Below are positions 17,523 through 29,294 of a stretch of 64,000 bases of DNA, piece by piece. Numbering within the stretch: the first letter of the stretch is position 1; every line of letters begins with the position of its first letter. This DNA comes from Pseudoalteromonas carrageenovora IAM 12662 (GTDB lineage: Bacteria > Pseudomonadota > Gammaproteobacteria > Enterobacterales > Alteromonadaceae), in the NCBI RefSeq assembly GCF_900239935.1, contig NZ_LT965928.1, positions 124,001 through 188,000 of the forward strand. Direction: 5' to 3'. The notes under the pieces were generated by a model. That model was given only the letters and a program-made list of their open reading frames with translations. It made no database searches and was not told where the DNA came from. The translations under genes and the position numbers were made by a program.

Positions 17523-18143
17523 ATGTCGGGTGTTAGAGCACAACAGAAGCAAAAAACACGACAAGCCTTAATTGAGGCGGCATTTAATCAGCTAAGTGCT
17601 GATCATAGTTTTTCAAATTTAAGCTTACGCGAAGTTGCCCGCGAAGCCGGTATTGCCCCCACCTCTTTTTATCGCCACTTTAAAGATATGAACGAACTAG
17701 GTTTAACCATGGTCGACGAAGCAGGCTTAACCCTTCGCCAACTTATGCGCCAAGCTCGCAGACGTATAGCCAGTGGTGGTAGCGTAATAAATACCTCGGT
17801 TGTTACCTTTATGGAGTTTATTGATAACTCAAGCAACCAATTTAGATTACTGCTGCGCGAACGTTCTGGCACCTCAAAAGCCTTTAGAGCCGCCGTAGCG
17901 CGTGAGGTAAAACACTTTATTTTAGAGCTTGCGCATTATTTAGAAAGCGAAACCAAGTGTGATTCAATTCACGCTTATATTCAGGCCGAAGCCATGGTAA
18001 CACTGGTATTTAATGCCGGCGCTGAAGCACTCGACATTGAAGGCCAGCAACGTGATGAATTAATTGAGCGTGTTATTTGGCAGCTGCGTTATATTACCCG
18101 CGGTGCAGGGCATTACATCAGAGAAACAAATAAAGAAGCGTAG
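17523..18143 (+). CDS. fabR: TetR-family unsaturated fatty acid repressor FabR
   Basis: Represses unsaturated fatty acid genes in response to the acyl pool. The 206-aa protein closely matches E. coli Fab[19 protein letters not shown], helix-turn-helix [20 protein letters not shown] at about 36-55, then a conserved ligand-domain block [19 protein letters not shown]. It is divergent from a desaturase gene that carries a FabR-like operator. E. coli FabR controls fabA and fabB; control of an oxygen-dependent desaturase by the linked gene recalls the DesT-DesC pairing of Pseudomonas. Confidence 0.93.
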   Translation: MSGVRAQQKQKTRQALIEAAFNQLSADHSFSNLSLREVAREAGIAPTSFYRHFKDMNELGLTMVDEAGLTLRQLMRQARRRIASGGSVINTSVVTFMEFIDNSSNQFRLLLRERSGTSKAFRAAVAREVKHFILELAHYLESETKCDSIHAYIQAEAMVTLVFNAGAEALDIEGQQRDELIERVIWQLRYITRGAGHYIRETNKEA

Positions 18144-18309
18144 CTTAAAAAAATAGCAAAAAGTTAATATAAGCAGAGTATTCTAAAGCGCTTATTAAAT
18201 TAAGCATAAGTGCATCTGTTTTTGTTTTTTTTATTCTTTAAATTGGTTTTTTTTAGATTTAAATTTCTATTTGCTTCGGTTTTAAATATGTTGTGTGGAA
18301 TATTTATGC

Positions 18310-18338
18310 TTGCACCCACTGCGCTGTAATGTTAAAAA
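18310..18338 (+). promoter_or_regulatory. Candidate promoter of the leu operon
   Basis: TTGCAC (18310-18315), 17-base spacer, TAAAAA (18333-18338). The start near 18346 would leave about 26 bases before the leader peptide ATG. The stretch 18144-18309 before it is AT-rich with nothing else I can support. Confidence 0.55.
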
Positions 18339-18371
18339 TAGGCCTCACTGAACACACACACAAGAAACAAG

Positions 18372-18440
18372 ATGCAAAATATTCGTTTAATTACACTAAA
18401 ACTTAACCTCTTACTGCTATGGTCAGTGAGCGGGGATTAG
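18372..18440 (+). CDS. leuL: leu operon leader peptide
   Basis: A 22-codon reading frame with seven leucine codons, four in a row at codons 13-16 (CTC TTA CTG CTA), ending at TAG 18438-18440. It stands just before an attenuator hairpin and the leuABCD operon. The leucine run is the sensing element: low charged tRNA-Leu stalls the ribosome there. It is too short for standard gene finders. Confidence 0.88.
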   Translation: MQNIRLITLKLNLLLLWSVSGD

Positions 18441-18493
18441 TGTGTTTGCATCGAGTTAAACATTAAAAACCCCGCAATTGCGGGGTTTTTTTT
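18430..18493 (+). promoter_or_regulatory. Transcription attenuator of the leu operon
   Basis: Terminator: CCCCGC (18470-18475) and GCGGGG (18480-18485) with flanking A and T tracts, loop AATT. Competing element: the same GCGGGG occurs at 18430-18435, at the end of leuL, and can pair with CCCCGC instead. A ribosome that reaches the leuL stop covers 18430-18435 and allows termination. One stalled on the leucine codons (18408-18419) leaves it free to antiterminate. Confidence 0.85.
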
Positions 18494-18547
18494 ATCTCGC
18501 GGCTGGGATAAATTGAAATTTGGGTAATAGAGGAATGAGGGGCAGTT

Positions 18548-21174
<2,627 letters not shown>

Positions 21175-21228
21175 TATATAAATCGCAGCACCGTTATGCT
21201 GCGACTTAACAAAGTAGGGAATTAGCAA

Positions 21229-22629
21229 GTGGCCCAAACGTTATACGACAAAATTTGGCAAGCACATACCGTTGCCAGCATAAACGAGCAAACTGATTTA
21301 CTTTATATTGACCGTCATTTAGTACACGAGGTGACATCACCACAGGCTTTTGCAGGCCTACGTGAAAAAAACCGTACGGTACGTTGCCCAGAAAAAACCT
21401 TTGCAACAATGGATCATAACGTATCGACTAAAAGCCGATCACTTGATGCAGCAAGCGAAGTATCTAAAAACCAGTTAATGGCACTTGATGCTAACTGTAA
21501 AGAGTTTGGCATTGTACTTTACGATTTAAACTCAATTAACCAAGGTATTGTGCATGTAATGGGGCCTGAGCAAGGTATTACCTTGCCTGGCACTACCATT
21601 GTATGTGGTGATAGCCATACCTCTACGCATGGTGCGTTTGGCGCATTAGCACACGGTATTGGTACGTCTGAGGTTGAGCACGTATTAGCTACGCAAACAC
21701 TACAGCAAAAAAAGGCAAAGTCGTTAAAAATTCAAATTAACGGCGTGCTTCGCCCAACGGTAACCTCTAAAGATTTAATAATGGCGGTTATTGGTAAATT
21801 AGGTACTGCTGGTGGCACAGGTTATGTTGCTGAATTTTGTGGTGAAGGCATTGAAGCACTTTCAATGGAAGCACGTATGACGCTATGTAATATGAGCATT
21901 GAAATGGGTGCTAAAGCGGGTTTAATAGCATCAGATCAAATTACATATGATTACTTAAAAGGCCGCCCATTTGCGCCTAAAGGCGCTGACTTTGACGCCG
22001 CAGTTAAGTACTGGGAAACCTTAAAGACAGATGAAGGCGCTGAGTTTGACTTAGTTGTTGAGCTTGAAGCTAACGATATTCAGCCACAAATTACCTGGGG
22101 CACAAGCCCAGAGCAAGTAATTGGCGTTGATGAATGCATACCAGATCCTGACCAAGAACCAGATTTAATTAAAGCCGATGCTATACGCAGTGCACTTAGA
22201 TACATGGACTTAAAAGCGGGCGATAAATTATCAAGCGCAAAAGTAGATACGGTATTTATTGGTTCGTGTACTAATAGCCGTATTGAAGATTTACGTGCAG
22301 CGGCAAAAATTGTTGAAGGTAAGCAAGTTGTAGCTGGCATAGAGGCGTTAATTGTACCGGGATCTGGCCTTGTTAAAAAGCAAGCGGAAGACGAAGGCTT
22401 AGCCGATATTTTTAAAGCGGCAGGTTTTGAGTGGCGCGAGCCGGGTTGTTCTATGTGTTTAGCGATGAACGACGACCGCTTAGAAGCGGGTAAGCGCTGT
22501 GCATCTACGTCTAACCGTAACTTTGAAGGCCGCCAAGGTCGTGGCGGGCGTACGCATTTAGTAAGTCCTGCAATGGCGGCTGCAGCTGCTATACATGGCC
22601 ACTTTGTTGATATTAGAGGAGAAGCCTAA
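21229..22629 (+). CDS. leuC: 3-isopropylmalate dehydratase large subunit LeuC
   Basis: Aconitase-like [4Fe-4S] subunit that isomerises 2- to 3-isopropylmalate together with LeuD. The 466-aa protein shows [26 protein letters not shown], and the cluster cysteines in IGSCTNSR and the CSMC pair. It starts with GTG at 21229, with AGGGA 8 bases before it. The stop overlaps the leuD start by one base (TAATG). Confidence 0.96.
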   Translation: MAQTLYDKIWQAHTVASINEQTDLLYIDRHLVHEVTSPQAFAGLREKNRTVRCPEKTFATMDHNVSTKSRSLDAASEVSKNQLMALDANCKEFGIVLYDLNSINQGIVHVMGPEQGITLPGTTIVCGDSHTSTHGAFGALAHGIGTSEVEHVLATQTLQQKKAKSLKIQINGVLRPTVTSKDLIMAVIGKLGTAGGTGYVAEFCGEGIEALSMEARMTLCNMSIEMGAKAGLIASDQITYDYLKGRPFAPKGADFDAAVKYWETLKTDEGAEFDLVVELEANDIQPQITWGTSPEQVIGVDECIPDPDQEPDLIKADAIRSALRYMDLKAGDKLSSAKVDTVFIGSCTNSRIEDLRAAAKIVEGKQVVAGIEALIVPGSGLVKKQAEDEGLADIFKAAGFEWREPGCSMCLAMNDDRLEAGKRCASTSNRNFEGRQGRGGRTHLVSPAMAAAAAIHGHFVDIRGEA

Positions 22630-23228
22630 TGAGCGTATTTTTTAGTGGCTTAATGGCCCCACTTGATAAAAACAATGTAGATACAGACCAGATCATTCCT
22701 AAGCAGTTTTTAACGTCAACTAGCCGTGATGGCTTTGATGCAGCACTGTTTTACGATTGGCGTTACCTAGAAAACGGCGAACCAAACCCTGATTTTATTT
22801 TAAACCGCCCGTGCTACCAAGGCGCGCAAATATTATTAACGCGCGACAACTTTGGTTGTGGCTCATCACGTGAGCATGCACCGTGGGCGCTTAAGCAATA
22901 TGGTTTTGAAGTAATTTTAGCAGAAAGCTTTGCTGATATTTTCTTTAATAACTGCGGTAACAACCAAATGTTAGCCATTGCGCTACCAGCCGACACGCTT
23001 GAGCAATTGTTTGTACTTAGCGAGCAGCACGACAATATCAACATTCAAATTGATCTTGAAAACCAAACACTAACAAGCGATAAATTTGCGCCAATTAGTT
23101 TTGATATTCGTAAAGACGTAAAGGAACGTTTATTAAGTGGTTTAGATTTTATTGGTGTTACCGAAACGCTAAATCCACAAATTGATACGTTTGAAAAACA
23201 ACTTGCTGCTGAGCGCCCTTGGCAGTAA
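22629..23228 (+). CDS. leuD: 3-isopropylmalate dehydratase small subunit LeuD
   Basis: The 199-aa swivelling domain partner of LeuC. Signatures: NNVDTDQIIPKQF near the N-terminus and GCGSSREHAPWAL mid-protein. Last gene of the leucine operon; a strong hairpin terminator follows 33 bases downstream. Confidence 0.96.
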   Translation: MSVFFSGLMAPLDKNNVDTDQIIPKQFLTSTSRDGFDAALFYDWRYLENGEPNPDFILNRPCYQGAQILLTRDNFGCGSSREHAPWALKQYGFEVILAESFADIFFNNCGNNQMLAIALPADTLEQLFVLSEQHDNINIQIDLENQTLTSDKFAPISFDIRKDVKERLLSGLDFIGVTETLNPQIDTFEKQLAAERPWQ

Positions 23229-23261
23229 GTAATGCTAAATAATTAAATTACATATGAAAAC

Positions 23262-23295
23262 AAAGCGCGGCTGAGTATATCAGCCGCGCTTTTTT
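23262..23295. terminator. Terminator of the leu operon
   Basis: A 13-bp stem (AAAGCGCGGCTGA with TCAGCCGCGCTTT) with a 5-nt loop and T tract to 23295. The A run on the left lets it also act on the convergent DUF3360 gene. Confidence 0.92.
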
Positions 23296-23305
23296 ATACC
23301 CTAAA

Positions 23306-24817
23306 TTAATGTCTAAAATCAGCCATTAGCGCAGGTATACCTGGCAGCATACCAACAATAGCCATAACGGTAGTTAAAACCACAAACATAATTAGCGGAA
23401 TAACCCAGCGGCTCATTTTAGTTAAATTAGCACTGCGCTCTTTACAGCCAATTAAGCCTAAGTTATCAAGCAGCATAGTTAGTGACCAACCAAAAGCAGG
23501 GTTAACCAAGCTTGGCGCAAATACCACTATTGCGGCCGATTGCGTTGTTTTACCTTCGCGTGTCATTTCCATACCCGCCTCAAGCAGCGGAATAAACACA
23601 CCAACAATAAGCGCAACACAAAGCACTGGTTGCCAAATGGCTAAATCCATTGGGTAACCCCATAAACCCGCAATAATACAAAATACGGCTGTTAAAATGG
23701 CGCCCGCTGGAATAGGACGTTTAGCAATCGCAGCAGGTACAATGTAAGTCCCCCACGATGAGGTAAAGTTAGCACCACCAGCAAGTGAACCAAAGGTTTG
23801 TCTAACTGATGCGCTTAGCATGGTATCGTCTATGTTCATTTGTACTTTTTCAGTACGTTGTGGGTAACTAATTTTTTGAAAAACTTGATGCCCTAAAAAA
23901 TCCGGTGACCACATAGCCACTGCTAATACTGCAAACGGCAGTACAACCACAAAGCTTTCAAGCGTCGGTAGGCCAAGCATCCAACCTGTGTCTTCTCCCC
24001 ACCAATAAGCTGGGTTCATATTTGGTAAGCCCGGTGCCGTATTAAATTCAAACGGGGCACCTAATGCAAATGCAACCACACCGCCAATAAGGCAGCTAAG
24101 CGGCACAGCTAGCCAGCGCTTTTTAAAATGCTCAAGTAACGCATATAATAAAATGGTGGCCAAAATAACAATGAATGCTATGTGCGCCATATCAATGGCC
24201 TCAGCCCATGCAAATAGCTTTTTAACCTGCGAAATAGTACCAATAAAGCCTAAGTATATGAGTAAGCCCCCGCACACCCCCTTACTGGTTAAGCGTGCCA
24301 GCAAACTCCCTCCTTTGGTTATCGCTAAAATAAAGCCAAAGGCACCAATGAGTAAGCCAAACGCCATAGGGTGGCCGCCAGCGGCAACCACAATAGGAAT
24401 AAGAGGAATAAGTGGGCCGTGAGTACCGGCTAAGTTAGCCGTGGGTAAAATAAAGCCCGAAAACAAAATAATAAAAATAGAAACAATGAGTAATTCATAG
24501 CGTACGTTCTCTAAAACAAACGCATCACTTAAACCTAGTGGCGCTGCAAAAGTAGCGGCAATAGCCCCCACCATAACTACTTTACCAATGGTGCCCGCCA
24601 TAGCTGGAATCGTGTCTTCAAATTCAAAGCGGTAGTCTCTAAATGGTAAATTAGGCCGCCAGCGCTTAGGCTGCATAATTTGCAGCTCGTGCTCTAAATA
24701 TTCGTCACGGGTATTAAACTCTGAACTTGGTTTATACTTATTTTGATAGCTGTTGGCATCATCTTCGTGCGATGCGCTTGTTTTTTCTGGCTCGTTACCC
24801 TTTGGGGTTACTGACAT
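23306..24817 (-). CDS. DUF3360 family multi-span membrane protein
   Basis: A 503-aa inner-membrane protein with a soluble N-terminus of about 70 residues and roughly 12 hydrophobic spans. It resembles the DUF3360 family from memory, thought to be related to SLC26/nucleobase-type transporters; no substrate is known. Visible landmarks: AGTHGPLIPLIP in an early span and SLAGGANFTSSWGTYIVPAA. It has a strong ribosome site (AGGAGGG) and stands alone, convergent with leuD. A transport role is inference from topology only. Confidence 0.75.
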   Translation of the reverse strand: MSVTPKGNEPEKTSASHEDDANSYQNKYKPSSEFNTRDEYLEHELQIMQPKRWRPNLPFRDYRFEFEDTIPAMAGTIGKVVMVGAIAATFAAPLGLSDAFVLENVRYELLIVSIFIILFSGFILPTANLAGTHGPLIPLIPIVVAAGGHPMAFGLLIGAFGFILAITKGGSLLARLTSKGVCGGLLIYLGFIGTISQVKKLFAWAEAIDMAHIAFIVILATILLYALLEHFKKRWLAVPLSCLIGGVVAFALGAPFEFNTAPGLPNMNPAYWWGEDTGWMLGLPTLESFVVVLPFAVLAVAMWSPDFLGHQVFQKISYPQRTEKVQMNIDDTMLSASVRQTFGSLAGGANFTSSWGTYIVPAAIAKRPIPAGAILTAVFCIIAGLWGYPMDLAIWQPVLCVALIVGVFIPLLEAGMEMTREGKTTQSAAIVVFAPSLVNPAFGWSLTMLLDNLGLIGCKERSANLTKMSRWVIPLIMFVVLTTVMAIVGMLPGIPALMADFRH

Positions 24818-25140
24818 AGTCCCTCCTGTTACTCGTTGCTTATTTATTAATACGGCTTTTGTTAAAGCAAATGAATAGTAAAGGAGCAGGGTAGATCAGC
24901 TTTTACTCAGGAATGTATAGGCAAAAGGTCGTGTATGGCTTTATTTAACGCTAAACCTGCGAGTTGGTAGTTTTATTTATAAAATGAATTTAATTTTATT
25001 TGATTATAAATCAGATGCTTATGTGTTTTTTTGCTTGTTCTAAGTAGATAAAACATTATAAAAGCAGAGCTGTTATCCTTTAGTCTAAGTAGTAGTCTGT
25101 GTATTTTAATTGAACTGAAATAGTGCATCTGCTAGGTTCA
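24818..25140. other. Divergent intergenic region, about 320 bases
   Basis: An AT-rich gap between the DUF3360 gene (minus) and the SRPBCC gene (plus). It must contain both promoters. I see no reading frame with a ribosome site, no hairpin terminator and no clear regulator palindrome in it. Confidence 0.5.
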
Positions 25141-26154
25141 ATGGTTACTAAAATAATAAGAAATATAATGCAAATTCAATCCCCTAAATCAATTGGTATT
25201 TTACTCGGTACGCTTTACGGCATATTTATGCGGCTGTTTGTAGAGCTATTAGATACTTATAATTTAAGTAGCCTTGTGTCTATTTCCTTTATGTTTTTAG
25301 TGCCTGTTGCAATTGGCTATATTCGTATTCACTTTGAATTTAAAAGCTCAAAAACATTAACTAAAAGGCAAATGGTGACAATTGCTTGGCAGCCAATTTT
25401 TGTTTTTTTACTTGTAAGCGTTATTACACTGCTGGAAGGCAGTATTTGTGTGGCAATGGCTTTGCCTGCCTTTATGCTCTTTGCAAGTATGGGTGGTTTA
25501 CTGGCAGGCTTTATTAAACAACGTCAGACAAAAAACGCTAACCGGCCTTTACTTTCAATAGCTTTACTTCCTGTATTGCTCTCACCTATTGAGGTAAATT
25601 ATTTACACTTATCAAAAACGTACGAAGTCACCAACTCTATAGTTATTGAAGCGCCTATAAACCGTGTGTGGCAGCAGCTTGCAAATGTAAGCACCATAGA
25701 GCCACAAGAATTGCCATTTTCGCTTACCCAATTAATAGGTGTACCTAAACCTTTAGAGGCAAATATGAATGCTACGGGTGTTGGGGCTGTTAGAACGAGT
25801 AAATGGCAAAAAGGAGTTGCATTTAAAGAAGTGATTACGGATTGGCAGCCAAATAAACAGATGCTTTATAGATTTGAGATAGACCCTGATGCTATTCCCG
25901 ATGATGCACTCGATAAACATGTAAAACTAGGCGGCGAATACTTTTCACCTCTTTACGGTGGGTATGCGTTAAGTGAAGATAAAAGCGGCAATACGATTTT
26001 AACTTTAAAAACGACTGTGCAAGATAATACAAATTTTGGTGTTTATTCGCGAATATGGGGTGAGGTGATTTTTCAAGACTTCCATTATTCACTTTTAACA
26101 TTAATGAAAAATAGATCAGAAAAGCCACTTGTCGCAGCTATTTCCCATTTTTAG
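25141..26154 (+). CDS. Membrane protein with C-terminal SRPBCC (START-like) domain
   Basis: About 337 aa. The N-terminal half has four hydrophobic segments (about 12-135). From about residue 165 a soluble domain begins (YEVTNSIVIEAPINRVWQQLANV), typical of the SRPBCC/polyketide-cyclase lipid-binding fold. Function unknown; a sensor or binder of a hydrophobic ligand at the membrane is a guess. In-frame starts at GTG 25123, ATG 25141 and ATG 25168 are all possible; 25141 has an AGG just upstream. A monocistronic arrangement is likely. Confidence 0.65.
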   Translation: MVTKIIRNIMQIQSPKSIGILLGTLYGIFMRLFVELLDTYNLSSLVSISFMFLVPVAIGYIRIHFEFKSSKTLTKRQMVTIAWQPIFVFLLVSVITLLEGSICVAMALPAFMLFASMGGLLAGFIKQRQTKNANRPLLSIALLPVLLSPIEVNYLHLSKTYEVTNSIVIEAPINRVWQQLANVSTIEPQELPFSLTQLIGVPKPLEANMNATGVGAVRTSKWQKGVAFKEVITDWQPNKQMLYRFEIDPDAIPDDALDKHVKLGGEYFSPLYGGYALSEDKSGNTILTLKTTVQDNTNFGVYSRIWGEVIFQDFHYSLLTLMKNRSEKPLVAAISHF

Positions 26155-26197
26155 CTTAAACCGCTATGGTATTAAAAAACTATTATAAGAGTACTTT

Positions 26198-26791
26198 ATG
26201 AAATTATTAACGGTAGCAACGTTATTACTTGCCTCATCAGCGGCTATCGCGCGCCCAGCGCCCTTGGTATCTATACCAACACATGATGCGTTTTTTAATA
26301 ATATTGCCGCGCATTGTGGTAAAGCGTTTGAGGGCAAAGTAAGCGTAGATAACGCAAAAGGCCCAAGCTCATTTGATAATAAAAAACTAATCATGCATGT
26401 ACGCAAATGTACTGATAGCGAGCTGCAAGTGCCATTTCATGTAGGTGATGATGCATCACGTACGTGGATCATTACTAAAACAGGTAGTGGTTTGAGCTTA
26501 AAGCACGATCATCGCCATGAAGATGGTAGCGATGATGTCTCAACTATGTATGGCGGTCATACACTTGATGCGGGTTTTGCACAAATGCAGTCGTTTCCAG
26601 CTGATCAATATTCTAAAGAATTATTTGTAGCACAAGGTATTGCACAGTCGGCAGGTAATACATGGCAAATGTATATTTATCCTGAGGTATTTACTTATAG
26701 GCTAATTCGCCAAGGACGTGAGTTTAAGGTGGATTTTGATTTAACTAAACCAATTACTCCACCAGCAGCGCCTTGGGGCTACGAAAAATAA
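26198..26791 (+). CDS. Secreted protein of unknown function
   Basis: A 197-aa protein with a clear signal peptide (MKLLTVATLLLASSAAIA, cleavage near ARP). I do not recognise the family with certainty. The mature part has two cysteines likely to form a disulfide (HCGKAF and RKCTD), a histidine-rich loop KHDHRHEDGSDD that could bind metal, and conserved-looking aromatic stretches (MYIYPE, FTYRLIR). It ends convergently one base from the next gene, with no terminator between. Confidence 0.7.
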   Translation: MKLLTVATLLLASSAAIARPAPLVSIPTHDAFFNNIAAHCGKAFEGKVSVDNAKGPSSFDNKKLIMHVRKCTDSELQVPFHVGDDASRTWIITKTGSGLSLKHDHRHEDGSDDVSTMYGGHTLDAGFAQMQSFPADQYSKELFVAQGIAQSAGNTWQMYIYPEVFTYRLIRQGREFKVDFDLTKPITPPAAPWGYEK

Positions 26792-26792
26792 A

Positions 26793-27167
26793 CTATTTTT
26801 CTTTTTTCTCGGGTGTTTCACATTGTAGTAAAACGTTTAATGGTGGTTGATAAGCGCGTGGTTTAGTAGGAAAACGTTCGTACTCTTGCACGCCTTCAAG
26901 CACTTTTAACATAAAGGTTCTGCCGCGGCATAGCCTGTCTGCGTGGCGCAGTAAAAACATACTTTGATTAGCAAAGTGTTTGTAATCGTCTGATTGTATT
27001 TCTATTTTATAATTGTCTTCGCCAATTTTTGTTTGGTAATAATGCACTTTATTATCAAAGTCATATGATTTTTCTTTTTCGATAGTTTCGGCAAATACAG
27101 TGCCAATGCTCGAAAGGGCTACCAGTGCGCTGCCAATTACTAAGCGCGGTGCATTTAATCCTTTCAT
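26793..27167 (-). CDS. Small secreted protein of unknown function
   Basis: A 124-aa protein with a signal peptide ending near VFA/ET. The mature region is charged, with two cysteines (RLCRGR and LLQCE) that could be disulfide-bonded in the periplasm. No family recognised. Convergent with the preceding secreted protein gene; a functional link between the two is not shown by the sequence. Confidence 0.6.
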   Translation of the reverse strand: MKGLNAPRLVIGSALVALSSIGTVFAETIEKEKSYDFDNKVHYYQTKIGEDNYKIEIQSDDYKHFANQSMFLLRHADRLCRGRTFMLKVLEGVQEYERFPTKPRAYQPPLNVLLQCETPEKKEK

Positions 27168-27266
27168 AAAAATGTATCCTTTAATTTGCGAACTTAATAC
27201 CCATTAATTACTCATACAAGTTCAATTTCTTTATATTCAGTCTAACACCCAAAAAGGGATAACGTG

Positions 27267-27707
27267 ATGTTCAAACAAATAAAACAGCTTTTTGCAGTAT
27301 TCGATGATCAAGAGCCAAGTATAGAGCCAGACGATTTAAAAACAGCTGTGGCTGCATTACTTATTGAAGTAATGCGCGCCGACACTAAGCTTGACCATAA
27401 TGAACAACACACCCTGACTGTAACCTTAAAAAAATACTTTAATTTAACTGATTCAGAGGTAGAAGAGTTAACGACCAATGCGGCTAATAGTTTAGATGGG
27501 TCTATAGATTACTTTCAATTTTCGAAGCAAATTAATGAGCATTGTAGTGCGGCTCAGCGCATTGAAATAATAGAGTTGTTGTGGCGTTTAGCGTATGCAG
27601 ACAATGAAATAGACCCGCAAGAAGACTACGTAATACGTAAAATAGCAGGGCTACTATATGTGACACATGTTGATTTTATCGCCGCAAAAATAGCAGCAAC
27701 AAAGTAA
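27267..27707 (+). CDS. TerB-like protein
   Basis: A 146-aa all-helical acidic protein. The repeated pattern AALLIEVMRADTKLDHNE and LWRLAYADNEIDPQE is typical of the TerB/DjlA-N-terminal superfamily (two copies of a helix ending in an acidic metal-binding-like loop). Precise function unknown; the tellurite-resistance label of the family is historical, and no other ter gene is nearby. ATG 27267 is preferred over GTG 27264 because AGGGA sits 7 bases before it. Confidence 0.75.
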   Translation: MFKQIKQLFAVFDDQEPSIEPDDLKTAVAALLIEVMRADTKLDHNEQHTLTVTLKKYFNLTDSEVEELTTNAANSLDGSIDYFQFSKQINEHCSAAQRIEIIELLWRLAYADNEIDPQEDYVIRKIAGLLYVTHVDFIAAKIAATK

Positions 27708-27709
27708 GA

Positions 27710-28276
27710 TTAGCTTAGCTTACTGGTAACTAAAACAAGCTGCTGAGTAAGTGCCGATACCTTTTCTGCTGTAGCTGGATCACTGATTTGGCCGTTTTCG
27801 TCAAATACCGTAAATGCCGAAGGCACAGCAAGTTGTTCGGCAAGTACTAATGAGCCAATGCCACTTAAAATGTCGCGTACATGGTTTAAGCCGCGCAGCC
27901 CACCAAGCCCACCAGGTGATGTAGCAAATAACGCCACTACTTTGTTGCGAAATGCCGGCACAGCGCCTTGCTCAGTACGTGACGCCCAATCAATTGCATT
28001 TTTAAGCGCGGCAGTAATAGAGCCATTGTACTCAGGGCTTGCTAGCAAAATACCATCGGCAGCGCGTAACTTATCTTTTAAAAGTTGGGCATCGGCTGGT
28101 GTGCCTTGCGCTTCAATATCTTCGCTAAAAATAGGTAAATCTAAATCCGCGAGTTTAATTACTTCTACTTCGGCACCTGTTTGCAGGGCAAAACGAGCTG
28201 CTTCGTTAATTAGTTTTTGATTAAAGCTTTGTGTACGCAAGCTACCCGCAAGGGCAATAATTTTTGGTGCTGACAT
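27710..28276 (-). CDS. NADPH-dependent FMN reductase
   Basis: A 188-aa flavodoxin-fold oxidoreductase of the FMN_red/chromate-quinone reductase type. The phosphate-binding loop AGSLRTQSFNQKL is near the start and SPEYNGSITAALKNAIDW marks the flavin and dimer region. It probably reduces quinones or other electrophiles in the cytoplasm. It is divergent from a LysR-type regulator across a gap containing a 26-bp perfect palindrome, so that regulator probably controls it. Confidence 0.85.
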   Translation of the reverse strand: MSAPKIIALAGSLRTQSFNQKLINEAARFALQTGAEVEVIKLADLDLPIFSEDIEAQGTPADAQLLKDKLRAADGILLASPEYNGSITAALKNAIDWASRTEQGAVPAFRNKVVALFATSPGGLGGLRGLNHVRDILSGIGSLVLAEQLAVPSAFTVFDENGQISDPATAEKVSALTQQLVLVTSKLS

Positions 28277-28354
28277 GGAGTTGACCTTTTTATGTTTAAG
28301 TTACACATTTAATGTAGCAAATTTTTACTTGTAGAAAACCCGAATAAACGCAAC

Positions 28355-28380
28355 ACTTATGTGCATATATGCACATAAGT
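28355..28380. promoter_or_regulatory. 26-bp perfect palindrome between the FMN reductase and LysR genes
   Basis: Half-site ACTTATGTGCATA is followed without a gap by its exact reverse complement. It lies 78 bases before the reductase ATG and 14 bases before the LysR ATG, a place suited to autoregulation and divergent control. The upstream in-frame ATG of the LysR frame at 28359 falls inside it and is not used here. Confidence 0.75.
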
Positions 28381-28394
28381 GGCGAGCAGTTAGC

Positions 28395-29294
28395 ATGGCA
28401 ATAAAGTTTGATGATTGGCAAGATGTAAAAGTAGCATTTGAAGTTGCAAGGCGTGGTACGCTAACGGCTGCCGCAGAGGTTTTAAATGTGCACCACAGTA
28501 CAGTACTCAGACGTATTAATAGCCTTGAAAAAAACTTAGATACGCGTTTATTTCATCGCCATGCCCGGGGTTATAAAGTAACTGAAATAGGCGCTAAATT
28601 ATTTACTACGGCGCAAACTATAGATTCATCACTTGAGCAATTACATAACAATATTGCCGCTGCCGACAGTACTTTACGCGGAAGCTTATTACTTACTACG
28701 GTAAGTGGGTTTATGGATGTACTGGGCGATGTTTGCGAAGAGCTTCAGGCTTTACACCCTCAAGTACAGCTTGAAGTTATTTTAGAACAAAAGCGGTTAA
28801 GGCTCGATCATGGGCAAGCACATATTGCAGTGCGCGCAGGGCCAAGGCCAGATGAAGGGGATTATATAGCTCAGCATTTAACCCAACTTACATCAAGCTT
28901 GTACGCCAACAAACGCTACATTAATAAGTATGGCACGCCTAAAACATTGAGTGACTTACAGCATCATAACTTTGTATCGGGTGTAGCGGGTTTTAATGCA
29001 CGAGTTCCTTATTTTGAGTGGGCCGATAAGCATATTCCGGCGCAGCAAATAAAGTTACGGGTTTCAGAAACCTCCGAAGCAACACGGGCCATAATTAAAG
29101 GCTTAGGCATAGGCGGTTTACAGCATGGGGTAGCAGCCCAATATAATGATTTAGTACCTATTTTACATAGTGAGCTTAGTTGGCCCACCGATGTTTGGCT
29201 TGTAACACATCATCTAGTGCATCGCACCGCGAAAGTACAAGCTTTTGCAGGCTTATTAAAAGCGCATTTTAATAAGCCTCAAACCCTTAAATAG
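28395..29294 (+). CDS. LysR-type transcriptional regulator
   Basis: About 299 aa. N-terminal winged helix-turn-helix (FEVARRGTLTAAAEVLNVHHSTVLRRINSLE spans about 10-40), then a LysR substrate-binding domain that contains VRAGPRPDEGDY. The inducer is unknown. The divergent FMN reductase gene and shared palindrome make that gene the probable target. The ATG at 28395 starts the conserved part; a longer frame would begin within the palindrome. It ends convergently, overlapping the norR 3' end by 8 bases. Confidence 0.88.
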   Translation: MAIKFDDWQDVKVAFEVARRGTLTAAAEVLNVHHSTVLRRINSLEKNLDTRLFHRHARGYKVTEIGAKLFTTAQTIDSSLEQLHNNIAAADSTLRGSLLLTTVSGFMDVLGDVCEELQALHPQVQLEVILEQKRLRLDHGQAHIAVRAGPRPDEGDYIAQHLTQLTSSLYANKRYINKYGTPKTLSDLQHHNFVSGVAGFNARVPYFEWADKHIPAQQIKLRVSETSEATRAIIKGLGIGGLQHGVAAQYNDLVPILHSELSWPTDVWLVTHHLVHRTAKVQAFAGLLKAHFNKPQTLK

